64,000 nt of DNA from Kiritimatiellia bacterium (GCA_030745755.1 JASLOA010000034.1:136071-200070), one strand, 5' to 3'; shown: positions 32,290-40,756, counted from the stretch's first letter. The notes: generated by a model not told the origin, from the sequence alone. Numbers and translations: made by a program.

Positions 32290-32675
32290 ATAAACAAGAT
32301 AAGCGTCCGTCGAGAGGGGCCATCCTTCTGTCCGGGTTCGTCTGTCCGGGAGTGGGGCAGTTCATGCAGCGCCGATGGCTGGCCGGCGCCTTGTTCGGTG
32401 GCGGTTTTGTGGTTCTCTTCGGTATGCTGTTGGCCCAGTGCTTCCGGGTCATCATGGCGTTCTACCGACTGGCATTCGACGGCAACCTGTCCGCTGATCA
32501 GCCGTCCGTAGCGCGTATTCTCGTGATCTTCGGTCTATGCCTCTTGGTTTACCTGCTCAACGTAGGCGATGCCTACCTGGCCCACCGGCGTGCCGCCCGC
32601 CGCAGCGCCGTGAGGCGCCATCTTGATCCACTGTTGGCGTCCATACTGAATGCAGAAGAAGGGGAGGAAGCGTAA
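32277..32675 (+). CDS. small membrane protein of unknown function
   Basis: 132 residues with two or three membrane helices (about 15-55, SGFVCPGVGQFMQRRW then LAGALFGGGFVVLFGMLLAQ; about 80-100, ILVIFGLCLLVYLLNVG) and a charged C-terminal tail. The PGxGQ pattern near the first helix recalls TM2-type or related small membrane domains. It overlaps the kinase gene by 13 bp and the tautomerase gene by 1 bp, so it belongs to a three-gene operon. Function is unknown. Confidence 0.7.
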   Translation: MDAIDKQDKRPSRGAILLSGFVCPGVGQFMQRRWLAGALFGGGFVVLFGMLLAQCFRVIMAFYRLAFDGNLSADQPSVARILVIFGLCLLVYLLNVGDAYLAHRRAARRSAVRRHLDPLLASILNAEEGEEA

Positions 32676-32908
32676 TGCCGCATGTAGTTGTAAAGATGTA
32701 CCCGGGGCGATCTGAGGAAGTGAAGGAACGGATGGCACAGGCGATCGCCCGCGACATCGTGGAAATCGCGGAGTGCGGGGAGGAATGGGTTTCGGTTGCG
32801 ATCGAGGAGGTCGATCCGGCGGACTGGCCGGAGACGGTCTATCGCCCGGAAATCCTTGAGCGATCAGAGGCCCTCTACAAGAAACCGGGCTACAACCCCT
32901 TCTCATAG
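32675..32908 (+). CDS. 4-oxalocrotonate tautomerase family protein (PptA-like)
   Basis: 77 residues. After Met removal the catalytic Pro1 is exposed (PHVVVKMYPGRSEEVK). The ending ALYKKPGYNPFS matches the E. coli PptA type. Members convert keto-enol tautomers; the natural substrate is not known here. Its start codon shares an A with the stop of the upstream membrane-protein gene (TAATG). Confidence 0.85.
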   Translation: MPHVVVKMYPGRSEEVKERMAQAIARDIVEIAECGEEWVSVAIEEVDPADWPETVYRPEILERSEALYKKPGYNPFS

Positions 32909-33109
32909 GAGCGGATATAGTGGATGTCAGGGCTGACTGAAAGTCATGGGTGCTCGGGCGGGATTGCGGACGGAAACGGAGCTTCTTCATGTCCCAATGG
33001 TCAAGCAGGCGCGGCGGGGTGAGATGATGGATTGGATCTACGCCTCCATGGAGCAGGGCCAGCGGGATGTTCAGAAACGGGGGGAATGGCTCCTCCGGCG
33101 AGCTTCTCT

Positions 33110-33739
33110 CTATGGTAGCACGATGGCGCGGGCTGTGCGGACAAAGAGCGCTTTGCACTCATTCCAGTCGAACGGGACGAGCATCTGCGGCATGGGTTCT
33201 GATTCAGCGTCGTCGAAGTAGGTGAGGCTCTTGAGGATGTGGTACGTGTTGACCCGGCTCTGGCCATACTTGCGCGGCAGCATGTCGAAGTAGGTTTCGA
33301 GAGGCGGCTCGTCCTGCAGGATGATAAACAGGTCGGCAAAATCCTTGCGACTGCCGCGGCCGGATATGGCGAGCAGTTTCATCAGTGCGATATCGCCAAT
33401 GGCTGCGACCGAGAAGAAGCGATGAGGCAGGGCGTCGAACACAAACGGATCACGAATGCGGAAGAAGGATAGTTTCGTATTCCGGATCAGAACGGTTAGC
33501 GTGTGATCGGATTCCTGCAGCGTTTCGTATGGTCCGTATGTGCCCAGCACGTCGTGCAGGGCGCGAACGTCCATCTCGTCCGTACGAAAGAAATCAAGAT
33601 CCTCTGAAACGCGGTGTCCAAGGTGGAACGCCAATCCGGTTCCGCCGGCAAGGGTCCACCCCGATAGAAGGGGCGAGGGGTCCGCCCCAAGGTCATTCAG
33701 GAGTTCCAAGCTGTGTTGCGGGAGTACTTTTTCGTGCAC
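33110..33739 (-). CDS. AbiEii-type nucleotidyltransferase toxin
   Basis: 209 residues of the AbiEii/AbiGii family. The nucleotidyltransferase core is visible as GWTLAGGTGLAFHLGHRVSEDLDFFR (catalytic Asp pair) and later ALMKLLAISGRGSRKDFADL. Such proteins act as toxins by adding nucleotides to tRNA or other targets and can give phage resistance by abortive infection. Here it is paired with an XRE regulator and not with the usual AbiEi antitoxin, and overlaps it by 43 bp. The 201-bp gap 32909-33109 holds no convincing gene. Confidence 0.87.
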   Translation of the reverse strand: MHEKVLPQHSLELLNDLGADPSPLLSGWTLAGGTGLAFHLGHRVSEDLDFFRTDEMDVRALHDVLGTYGPYETLQESDHTLTVLIRNTKLSFFRIRDPFVFDALPHRFFSVAAIGDIALMKLLAISGRGSRKDFADLFIILQDEPPLETYFDMLPRKYGQSRVNTYHILKSLTYFDDAESEPMPQMLVPFDWNECKALFVRTARAIVLP

Positions 33740-34218
33740 GGGATTCCCTCCATGTCGAGGATCTGGTTCCAGAAACTGCGGGTGCGTGGTGAGAGACGGT
33801 GTGCGGTGGCTACCGCGGCAAGGAAGGCCTTGCGCCCGATTGTATCATGTAGCATGAGAACGTCATCCAGATTGCCATATTCGAGAACGCGTTCGACGAC
33901 CCATGTGGAATGCGCGTCAATGTCGCCCGGTGTAAGCGGGTGATCCCAAAAAAGCCGACTGAGTTGCTTGCAGCCCTCCTGTCGACTACGGGCCTTTCGC
34001 TTGGGGCGCATCTTTGGGTGGAGCTCGATCGCAAGCTCACAGTCAAGAGCCAGCGCGAGTTTCCGAAGCGTATAGACCTCAAACCGCGTCCATCCATGCT
34101 CGTAACGTGAAAGCGTGGCGGCCGACGAGCCCGCCCGCCGCGCAAGCACAGAGAGCGACAACCCCTTCTCGTGGCGCCTCTCTCTAAGCTGCTCCGAGAT
34201 GGTACGTCTTGACTTCAT
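33697..34218 (-). CDS. XRE-family antitoxin and autorepressor
   Basis: 173 residues from ATG 34218. N-terminal helix-turn-helix (SEQLRERRHEKGLSLSVLAR, AGSSAATLSRYEHG). The C-terminal half (HSTWVVERVLEYGNLDDVLM) probably binds the toxin. It overlaps the AbiEii-like gene by 43 bp. The promoter predicts a leaderless mRNA starting at the A of the ATG, and a palindrome covers the -10 element, as expected for self-repression. An upstream in-frame start at 34323 would cross the promoter and is rejected. Confidence 0.85.
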   Translation of the reverse strand: MKSRRTISEQLRERRHEKGLSLSVLARRAGSSAATLSRYEHGWTRFEVYTLRKLALALDCELAIELHPKMRPKRKARSRQEGCKQLSRLFWDHPLTPGDIDAHSTWVVERVLEYGNLDDVLMLHDTIGRKAFLAAVATAHRLSPRTRSFWNQILDMEGIPCTKKYSRNTAWNS

Positions 34219-34220
34219 GC

Positions 34221-34253
34221 TATTATCATAGGTGATAATAGCGCGTCTGTCAA
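34221..34253 (-). promoter_or_regulatory. promoter with operator for the XRE/AbiEii operon
   Basis: On the minus strand TTGACA (34253-34248) and TATGAT (34230-34225) are 17 bp apart. The predicted start is 34218, the first base of the ATG. TATTATCA-N4-TGATAATA (34221-34240) is a perfect inverted repeat over the -10 region. Confidence 0.75.
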
Positions 34254-34331
34254 TCAGGAGGAGTACCGCTCTGCGATGTGGGCTTGGTGGACAACCCCTC
34301 CGCTTCCTTTGGGGAGTCATCAATCACAACA

Positions 34332-35960
34332 CTAATGTCCCTCGCCTTCTTCGGTAAGGTAGGTGGCCGAGAAGAAGCAGGCGCCCATGATCAGGTAGGC
34401 CAGGGCAAAGCGCCAGGGGATCCGCGCCCATGAGCGGCATTCGCCCTGGAACAGACCGCCCAGCCAGCTCCAGAAAGGCGTGATGTCGATCACCGTGTCC
34501 GCCACGGTCCAGCGGTAGCCGTGCATGAAACCGGTCAGCGAGAGTACGGCCGCCACCAGGCACCACGCGGCGGCGTGCCGGAACTTCCGCTCGATGACGC
34601 AGACCGTGGCCGCGGCCAGGATCATCGATAGGAAGATGAAGCCCTGTTCCAGCGCAAACGCGCCATCGATCCAGATATCTTTCATGTTGAACGCGGCCAC
34701 CAGTTCAGAGCTGAACGGATGATCCGGCGAGCCGAGTCCGCCCACCTGCAGCGCCATCTTGACCAGAAACGCGCCCCAGGCCGCAATGCCTGGCAGCAAC
34801 CCGATCACCACGGCCGGCGCGTGTTTGCGCGGCGTGGCGTCAAAGGCCTGTGCGGCGATCACGATGCCGATCCATAGCACGATCGCCATCCCGGCATCGA
34901 TCGGCACGTAGTAGGCAATGACGGAGAGTGTTCCTGTCAGGCACACCGCCGTCACAAACACGGCATTCAAGACCGAGTACCCCGCCCGTGCGCCGAGCGC
35001 CTTCCAGCCCGGATGACCAATGTAGATCGTAGTCGGGAAGCAGGATCCGAAACAGGCCGCCGCGATGGTTCCGATGCCGTTGACCGCGAGGGACGGGTGG
35101 GTGGGATAGGTATCCCCCGCCGCCTCGGCGGATTCGATATTCTGCAGCGATCCGATGACGTTGAATAGCCCCATCGGAATGATGACCGACACATAGGTCA
35201 ACAGATGTCCTTCTCGAAACGCCGCGATCAGCTCGCCGAAGGCGGGTATGGGCAGGTAGAGCCCCGCGCCGGTCGGTTCGATGCCCGGGGGCGGACACAG
35301 TCCGGTCAGCCATGCCAGCAGTGTGCCGAGTGCCACGGCCACCAAACCACCCGGAACGCCACCCTTGAAGCGCACCTTACCAAAGTAGGTCAGCATGATG
35401 ATGGCCAGAGTCGTGAGGCCGACAATCGGATGGGCAAAGGTCCGGAAGAGGAATCCCAGCGAGATGAAGGTCATGGCGATACCCGCCAGGGTTGCCAACA
35501 ACGCCGCACGCGGTGTGGCCTTGCGGATACGTTCGGCAATGAACGCGCCGCCGAATTCGATGACGCCCGAGCCCAGGCAAGCCACCAGTCCGGCGCGCCA
35601 GGCGATACGCGCCGGATCAATCGCCCCCGCCGCCTCGGCCGCCAGGCGCGCAGGCAGCATCACGAGGAAGACGTAGCCGATCAGAGACACCGTGTTGATG
35701 CCGTAGGGCAGGGCACACACATCATGGCGGCCCGTGCGCTTAGCGAGTCGCTTGGCCTGGTAGGCGTAGAAGATGTTTCCGACGATGAGCGAGACGGCCA
35801 CGCCCGGCAGCACATGCCCCAGCAGCAGTTCGTCTCCGAACCCCAGCACATACCGACACAGCGCTGCAATCAGCAGCATCTGCACCAGGTTATCCAGAGC
35901 CAACCCGAAGAAACCGTCAATATCACCACGTACAAACCAGCGCATAATGCTGCACAACAT
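34332..35960 (-). CDS. NCS2-type nucleobase permease
   Basis: Polytopic permease (about 540 residues, some 12-14 helices) of the xanthine/uracil or AzgA-like group. Recognisable parts are the start FVRGDIDGFFGLALDNLVQM, KRTGRHDVCALPYGINTVSL, GVIEFGGAFIAERIRK and ECRSWARIPWRF near the end. Substrate is probably a purine or related base, but this group includes uncharacterised members. ATG 35960 and ATG 35945 are both plausible starts; a TTG at 35984 has no ribosome-binding site. No enzyme of nucleobase metabolism is adjacent. Confidence 0.8.
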   Translation of the reverse strand: MLCSIMRWFVRGDIDGFFGLALDNLVQMLLIAALCRYVLGFGDELLLGHVLPGVAVSLIVGNIFYAYQAKRLAKRTGRHDVCALPYGINTVSLIGYVFLVMLPARLAAEAAGAIDPARIAWRAGLVACLGSGVIEFGGAFIAERIRKATPRAALLATLAGIAMTFISLGFLFRTFAHPIVGLTTLAIIMLTYFGKVRFKGGVPGGLVAVALGTLLAWLTGLCPPPGIEPTGAGLYLPIPAFGELIAAFREGHLLTYVSVIIPMGLFNVIGSLQNIESAEAAGDTYPTHPSLAVNGIGTIAAACFGSCFPTTIYIGHPGWKALGARAGYSVLNAVFVTAVCLTGTLSVIAYYVPIDAGMAIVLWIGIVIAAQAFDATPRKHAPAVVIGLLPGIAAWGAFLVKMALQVGGLGSPDHPFSSELVAAFNMKDIWIDGAFALEQGFIFLSMILAAATVCVIERKFRHAAAWCLVAAVLSLTGFMHGYRWTVADTVIDITPFWSWLGGLFQGECRSWARIPWRFALAYLIMGACFFSATYLTEEGEGH

Positions 35961-36036
35961 GCCGCGCCGGATCTTGCTTGTCAATGGGGGGGTGTGACTT
36001 TGTAAGAAGCGGGAAGGCCGTAAAGGTGCTGCGGCA

Positions 36037-36077
36037 CAAGAAAAGAGCCCGGCATCCGGGAGGAGGATACCGGGCTC
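36037..36077 (-). terminator. rho-independent terminator of the rhodanese gene
   Basis: In the minus sense GAGCCCGG (36077-36070) pairs with CCGGGCTC (36052-36045), followed by TTTTCTTG. It lies 22 bp after the rhodanese stop codon. Confidence 0.8.
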
Positions 36078-36098
36078 GGATAGTTGGGGTCGGAGAGC

Positions 36099-36827
36099 CT
36101 ATTTCTTCACGGTTTTGACCGGGTGGCCGGCATCGGTCCAGCCCTGGATACCGTGGCGATACTCGATCACGTTCCTGTAACCGAGTGTCTTCAGATTCCT
36201 GGCCAGCATGGCACTGGCCGGGCACTTGAGACCGGCACAATAGGTCACGATGAGAGCGTTCTTGGAGCGGACGGCTTTCTTCGCCTCCTTTGCCGTAGCT
36301 TTGGCGAACAGGCTCTCGGCTCCGGGTATCCGGCGGCCGTCATCGTACTTGGCGCTGCGAGCGTCCAGGACGTAGACCTTGGCGCCTGAATCGAGCAGGG
36401 CCTTCAGACCGCTCGTGTTGATCTCAGCAATCTCGGCCTTCGCTGCGCAGCAGGGCTTCTTGCAGTCAGGCCCACATGCCTTCTTAGGGGCCGTGGCGCG
36501 GCAGGCGCCCTTTACCGGACAGCCTTTGGCAGATTTCACGCTGCACGCGGACCTCGCTGCGCACTTCTTTCCCGCCATGGCACATTTTGCAGCGCAGTCT
36601 TTCTTATCCGCGCATTTCGCGGCGCAGGCCTTCTTGCCAGCGCACTTTGCGTCACAGGCTTTCTTGCCTGCATCCGGTGCCTCACAACAGGGCTTCGCAC
36701 AGCCCTCCGGACATGCCTTCTTCACTTCTGCGCGTGCGCCACAGGCGCCGCAACCTGCGTCTGCCTGTAAGCCCAGTCCTACCACCATAAGGGCTGCAAG
36801 ACCGACGATCATGATATGTTTCTTCAT
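36099..36827 (-). CDS. exported rhodanese-domain protein with Cys-rich repeat region
   Basis: 242 residues. Signal peptide (MKKHIMIVGLAALMVVGLGL, cleavage near ADA). Residues ~25-130 contain about 20 cysteines in Lys/Ala-rich repeats of the type KKACxAKC, plus two CC pairs. The C-terminal rhodanese domain (~132-240) has the active-site loop VTYCAGLKCPASAMLAR with the catalytic Cys, and the ending YRHGIQGWTDAGHPV. Rhodaneses transfer sulfane sulfur; the repeats may bind metals or be oxidised outside the cytoplasm (inference). GAGGAGAA precedes the ATG at 36827; a longer frame lacks one. Confidence 0.85.
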   Translation of the reverse strand: MKKHIMIVGLAALMVVGLGLQADAGCGACGARAEVKKACPEGCAKPCCEAPDAGKKACDAKCAGKKACAAKCADKKDCAAKCAMAGKKCAARSACSVKSAKGCPVKGACRATAPKKACGPDCKKPCCAAKAEIAEINTSGLKALLDSGAKVYVLDARSAKYDDGRRIPGAESLFAKATAKEAKKAVRSKNALIVTYCAGLKCPASAMLARNLKTLGYRNVIEYRHGIQGWTDAGHPVKTVKK

Positions 36828-36890
36828 ACTGATTCTCCTCTTGAGGTTGATTGTTCCTGCTTTCTCTACCCACCTTCTACCAGGCCGCCT

Positions 36891-36920
36891 ATGAAAGCAG
36901 ACCGAGTGCCAACCTGTCAA
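36891..36920 (-). promoter_or_regulatory. promoter of the Cys-rich rhodanese gene
   Basis: On the minus strand TTGACA (36920-36915) and TTTCAT (36896-36891) are separated by 18 bp, giving a start near 36884. Beyond it, 36921-37171 holds nothing I can identify. Confidence 0.5.
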
Positions 36921-37171
36921 TGGTGCAAATAAGACTCAAAAAGACCGCTTTAAGTACATCTTTCTTGAGTCAAACGTCTCACTGTCTGTCTTGTCACCTT
37001 TGAAGATGAAACACGGTGCGACACTCCAACTGGTTCTCACCAATGAGAAGCTTGGTGTTGTGATCGCATCCAAATGGACGGGTTTTGGGGCGTTTACATG
37101 GTTTCTGGGGAAAAGGCATGGTTACTGCTCATATTTAGTAGGTGGAGATAAGCAGGAAGAAGAGGAAGACG

Positions 37172-37411
37172 ATGATTGGACTGATCAACACGGTATGCAT
37201 AACGCTGCTCTTCTCGGGCTGGGTGTGGGGGCTTAAGCAGGACATCCAGAATCTGAGCCAGCCGGCACATGACGGGCCGGCTCTGAATCCGGTGCATCAC
37301 AACCAACCCGTTGGTCACAAGGGACCCATCCATCCTAAGGAAAGCCCACTGTTCGACCAGCATGGCAAGGCGCGCGACAGGCAAGGTGTGGCGACCTGGA
37401 CCATTGGATAG
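37172..37411 (+). CDS. possible small membrane-anchored protein
   Basis: 79 residues from ATG 37172 (MIGLINTVCITLLFSGWVWG), with one hydrophobic helix and a His/Pro-rich polar tail (LNPVHHNQPVGHKGPIHPKE). GAGGAAG lies a few bases before the ATG. No family is recognised. It could be a spurious frame, since it stands alone between two minus-strand genes. Confidence 0.35.
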   Translation: MIGLINTVCITLLFSGWVWGLKQDIQNLSQPAHDGPALNPVHHNQPVGHKGPIHPKESPLFDQHGKARDRQGVATWTIG

Positions 37412-37423
37412 GGGAAGCATCGG

Positions 37424-38530
37424 CTAGCGGAAGACAGCGTCCCAGTTCTTGAAGACCGGTTCGAGCTGTTGCTCGCGCAGCATCGTGCAGAAGGTCTCTA
37501 CGTCGCGTCCGTCATCGATCTCGAACTGACCGTTGTCTTCAGCGCGCCCGTTCTCATAGCCGCCAACAGTTGTACGGCTGGCAACGCTCATCTTGTTGAT
37601 GCCAATGCCCGCCATGCCGTCCCGGAATGCGGCCGACTCCCGGGTGGAGAGCACCAGGGGAACATCCGGGAGGCAGATACGGAAAGCAAAGATGAGCTGA
37701 GCCAGCCGCTTTTCATCCACCGGATGGGGCGGCTGAAAACCGCCGGCCTCCGGTCGCAACCGCGGGAACGAGACGCTGATGCCGCCCTGCCAGTGGGTCT
37801 TCATCAGGTGTGCGGCGTGTTGGTAGAGGCTGATCGACTCCGCAATCGGATCGCCCAGTCCCAGCAACGCCCCAATCCCGACGGTTCTCAGACCGGCCCG
37901 GAATGCCCGGTCGGGCGCTGCGATGCGAGTGGCAAAGTCACGCTTCTCGCCCCAGCGATGACACGCCTCGTAGAGCGTGGGGTCGTAGGTTTCCTGGTAA
38001 AGCGTTATCCCTGTGCAGCCGGCCTCGTTCAGTGTTCGATATTCCTCCTCCGTCATCCCGAACGCCTCGACCGTCACCTTGGGAAAATGCACTGCCGCGG
38101 CTCTGACGAAGTTGCACAAGAATTCGAAGTCCGCCTCCGGTGCGCGTTCCCCGGTCAGGAGCAGAATCTCCTCGATGTGCATCTGGCGCAGCGCGCTCAT
38201 TTCGGCCTGGCACTGCTCTTCCGTCAGTTTGTGCCGTGGCTGCTTGCGATCCGAGGAGAATCCGCAGTAGGAGCACCCGCCCGTGCAGTAGTTTGAAAGA
38301 TAGAGCGGGGCATAGAGCTGGATCGTGTTGCCGAAATGTCCGCGCGTAAGCTGCCTGGCCCGCTGCGCCATCGCCTCCAGCTCCCCGGCTGCCGTCGAGG
38401 AGAGCAGTGCCGCGAACTCGGCAATCCCGGGCTGCTCCGCCGCCAGTGCAGCATGCACATCGCGCCGCCGCGCCGCTTCAACGCGCGCCACGTGCGGTTC
38501 CGGGTCCAACCAATCGGGACGAATGCTCAT
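37424..38530 (-). CDS. thiH: 2-iminoacetate synthase
   Basis: Radical SAM enzyme cleaving tyrosine to dehydroglycine for the thiazole of thiamine. The cluster motif is in NYCTGGCSYCGFSSDRKQ (CxxxCxxC); LLTGERAPEADFEFLCNFVR and GITLYQETYDPTLYEACHRW follow. Length 368 matches E. coli ThiH. It is the last gene of mnmA-thiS-thiG-thiH; a repeat-containing 93-bp gap separates it from thiG. No thiF or thiE is present in the window. Confidence 0.93.
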   Translation of the reverse strand: MSIRPDWLDPEPHVARVEAARRRDVHAALAAEQPGIAEFAALLSSTAAGELEAMAQRARQLTRGHFGNTIQLYAPLYLSNYCTGGCSYCGFSSDRKQPRHKLTEEQCQAEMSALRQMHIEEILLLTGERAPEADFEFLCNFVRAAAVHFPKVTVEAFGMTEEEYRTLNEAGCTGITLYQETYDPTLYEACHRWGEKRDFATRIAAPDRAFRAGLRTVGIGALLGLGDPIAESISLYQHAAHLMKTHWQGGISVSFPRLRPEAGGFQPPHPVDEKRLAQLIFAFRICLPDVPLVLSTRESAAFRDGMAGIGINKMSVASRTTVGGYENGRAEDNGQFEIDDGRDVETFCTMLREQQLEPVFKNWDAVFR

Positions 38531-38547
38531 AGGGCGGGCATTCTACA

Positions 38548-38615
38548 TGGATGGACAGGATTTACAGGGCAAAATATTCTCGCGCCCTCATCCTCTTCAT
38601 CCTGTATATCCATGT
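38548..38615. repeat. short inverted repeat in the thiG-thiH gap
   Basis: ATGGATGGACAGGATTTACA and the inverse ATCCTGTATATCCAT bracket about 68 bp. The GACAGGAT core resembles the ends of the MITE-like elements in the trp operon, so this may be a shortened relative. Confidence 0.5.
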
Positions 38616-38623
38616 TGAATGAA

Positions 38624-39412
38624 TTACTCGGCGTCAGAGAGGAAGGCGGTGAGTGGACTCGTGGCTTCGGCGTGATCAAGGCGGGCCATGAGCCCTGCCT
38701 GGCGCGCGGCATAGCCGGTCGCCACGGCATCGGCGAAGGCGCGACCCATTGCCGCGGGATCGCCCGCATTGGCAATCGCGCTGTTGACCAGGACCGCATC
38801 GCAGCCCATTTCCATTGCCGCCGTCGCTTCCGATGGCGCGCGCAGGCCGGCATCGATGATCACCGGAATGCCGCTGTCCCGTATAATCAGCCCCACCAGC
38901 TCGCGCGTACTCAGGCCGTGGCCACTGCCGATCGCCGAGCCAAGCGGCATCACTGACGCACAGCCCACATCTTCCAGTCGCTTCGCCAGCACCGGGTCGG
39001 CCGGCATGTAGGGCATCACCACGAATCCATCCGCCGCCAGTGTCTTGGCCGCCTCGTAGGTTTCAATCGGGTCCGGCATCAGGTGGTGCGGGTTGGGATG
39101 AATCTCGACCTTGACCAGTTTGCTCCCACTCAGCTCGCGCGCAAGCATGGCGGCACGTACCGCCTCCTGTGCGTTGCGCGCGCCCGAGGTGTTCGGCATC
39201 AGCGTCACACCGTCGAGCTGCGAGAGTGGACCGAACAGATCGTCCTCCGCTTCGTTTGCATTGAAGCGCCGCAGCGCCACTGTCACAATCTCGGCGCCCG
39301 AGGCCTTGACCGCCGCAATCATCGTCTCAACATCCGAGAACTTTCCCGTGCCAAGCAATAGCCGGGACGAGAACGCCAGGTCGCCCAGTGTCAAGGTGTC
39401 GCTCATTGTCAT
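38624..39412 (-). CDS. thiG: thiazole synthase
   Basis: Forms the thiazole phosphate of thiamine from deoxyxylulose phosphate, dehydroglycine and ThiS-thiocarboxylate. Motifs: [16 protein letters not shown] (Schiff-base region), [40 protein letters not shown] and [13 protein letters not shown]. Length 262. It overlaps thiS by 4 bp. Confidence 0.95.
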   Translation of the reverse strand: MTMSDTLTLGDLAFSSRLLLGTGKFSDVETMIAAVKASGAEIVTVALRRFNANEAEDDLFGPLSQLDGVTLMPNTSGARNAQEAVRAAMLARELSGSKLVKVEIHPNPHHLMPDPIETYEAAKTLAADGFVVMPYMPADPVLAKRLEDVGCASVMPLGSAIGSGHGLSTRELVGLIIRDSGIPVIIDAGLRAPSEATAAMEMGCDAVLVNSAIANAGDPAAMGRAFADAVATGYAARQAGLMARLDHAEATSPLTAFLSDAE

Positions 39413-39609
39413 CCGCCCCCTGCGAAAGAGAGGACCTCAACGCGGTCACCCTCGCTGAGAGGTGCCGCGTCTCGTTCGTTCTTCTTCAGAATCTCGTCAT
39501 TCAACATCGTCGCCACCCGTTCCGGGTCCGCAGCCATAGATGTCACCAGCGCAGCCAGGTTGGCCTCGCCGTCATAATCTCTATCTTCACCATTAACCAC
39601 TAACTTCAT
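39409..39609 (-). CDS. thiS: sulfur carrier protein ThiS
   Basis: Ubiquitin-like carrier, 66 residues from ATG 39609, ending in LSFAGGG. The C-terminal glycine is thiocarboxylated and delivers sulfur to ThiG. The family usually ends GG; here three glycines are encoded. It overlaps thiG by ATGA. Upstream it is preceded directly by a tract of six GTGA units in place of a standard ribosome-binding site; GTG 39615 is an in-frame alternative start within that tract. Confidence 0.88.
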   Translation of the reverse strand: MKLVVNGEDRDYDGEANLAALVTSMAADPERVATMLNDEILKKNERDAAPLSEGDRVEVLSFAGGG

Positions 39610-39611
39610 AA

Positions 39612-39635
39612 TCACTCACTCACTCACTCACTCAC
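39612..39635 (-). repeat. tetranucleotide tract (GTGA)6 before thiS
   Basis: Six perfect tandem GTGA units in the minus sense end 3 nt before the thiS ATG. They fill much of the 49-bp gap between mnmA and thiS. Further degenerate GAAGGTG units precede them. Confidence 0.85.
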
Positions 39636-39658
39636 CTTCACACCTTCCACCTTCACAC

Positions 39659-40756
39659 TCACGCTCTCCGAGCGATCCAGCCGCCGCCCATGACTTCAGC
39701 GCCACAGTAAACCACTGCTGCCTGACCCGGCGCCACTCCAAACTGAGGTCCCTCGAACCGGATCGTACAACATCCGTCGTCCCCGGGCTCTATCGTGGCG
39801 GGAACCGGACCGTGCTGATAGCGTACTGACACCTCGACCGCCTGGCCTGAGGGAGGGGGATGACCGCTGATCCAACGGCAATCCTCAAGCTTGCATCCGG
39901 GCGCACAGGCTTCTTCACGTGATCCCACCACAACCTGGTTGCGTTCCGCATCGATGCGCACGACATAGAGCGGTGGACCGCCCGAGAGGCCAAGGCCGCG
40001 TCGCTGACCCACCGTACAGCGGTGGATGCCTTCGTGCTGCCCCACCACCTCGCCCCCCATGTTGACAATGTCCCCGGGGCGGCTGGCGTCTGGAAAGAAT
40101 CGCTCCACCACTTCGTGATGGTGTCCCGGCGGGGCGAAGCAGATGTCGCGGCTTTCCTCACCCGTGGCGATGGGGAGTTTGCGCTCCCGGGCGTAGGGAA
40201 TCACATCCTCCTGCTTGATCATATCGCCCAGTGGAAACATGGCGTGCGCAAGCTGGCGTTGCGAGAGTCGGTGCAGGAAGTAGGACTGGTCGCGCGAGGT
40301 GTCACGTCCCCGGTAAAGATGAACGCCATCCCCCGCTTCAACGCGTTTCGCGTAGTGCCCCGTGGCCAGGCCGGTGCAACCGAACGACACCACGCGCGTC
40401 AGCAGTGCACCGAACTTGATCGTCTGGTTGCACGCCACACAAGGGGAGGGGGTCTTGCCGTCGACATATTCCCGGGCAAACCGTCCGGCGACATTCTGCA
40501 TGAAGTCATCCAGAACATTCACCACGACATGCCTGATCCCCAGATGCCAACAGACCTTCCGCGCGCTCTGCACCGCTTCCAGCGAGCAGCAGCGCGACCC
40601 CTCTTTCCACATCCGGGCCGTAACCCCCAGCACCTCGACCCCCCGGTCAACAAGCAGAGCCGCGGCCACAGAACTATCCGTGCCCCCGCTCATCCCTACG
40701 GCGATGAGAGGTGCCTGCCCCGCCTTCTCCTCCAAGGTTGGTTCTGTCGTATCCAT
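39659..40756 (-). CDS. mnmA: tRNA 2-thiouridylase MnmA
   Basis: Adds sulfur at U34 of Lys, Glu and Gln tRNAs. PP-loop VGMSGGTDSSVAAALL, the catalytic Cys in PSPCVACNQTIKFG and the second Cys in ESRDICFAPPGHH, plus TVGQRRGLGLSGGPPLYVV. Length 365 is standard. It heads the thi genes in the same orientation, so two sulfur-relay pathways fed by a cysteine desulfurase share a transcript (inference). Confidence 0.95.
   Translation of the reverse strand: MDTTEPTLEEKAGQAPLIAVGMSGGTDSSVAAALLVDRGVEVLGVTARMWKEGSRCCSLEAVQSARKVCWHLGIRHVVVNVLDDFMQNVAGRFAREYVDGKTPSPCVACNQTIKFGALLTRVVSFGCTGLATGHYAKRVEAGDGVHLYRGRDTSRDQSYFLHRLSQRQLAHAMFPLGDMIKQEDVIPYARERKLPIATGEESRDICFAPPGHHHEVVERFFPDASRPGDIVNMGGEVVGQHEGIHRCTVGQRRGLGLSGGPPLYVVRIDAERNQVVVGSREEACAPGCKLEDCRWISGHPPPSGQAVEVSVRYQHGPVPATIEPGDDGCCTIRFEGPQFGVAPGQAAVVYCGAEVMGGGWIARRA

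Noticed and set aside
32946-33221. 91-residue open frame on the plus strand
   Set aside because: No ribosome-binding site, no family likeness, and it runs antisense into the AbiEii-like gene.
35945-35984. TTGACA at 35984-35979 as a promoter for the NCS2 permease
   Set aside because: No acceptable -10 element at 16-19 bp, and the predicted start would fall at or past the best start codons.
39616-39658. Thiamine pyrophosphate riboswitch before thiS
   Set aside because: The gap between mnmA and thiS is only 49 bp and is simple-sequence repeat; no CUGAGA-type core is seen.
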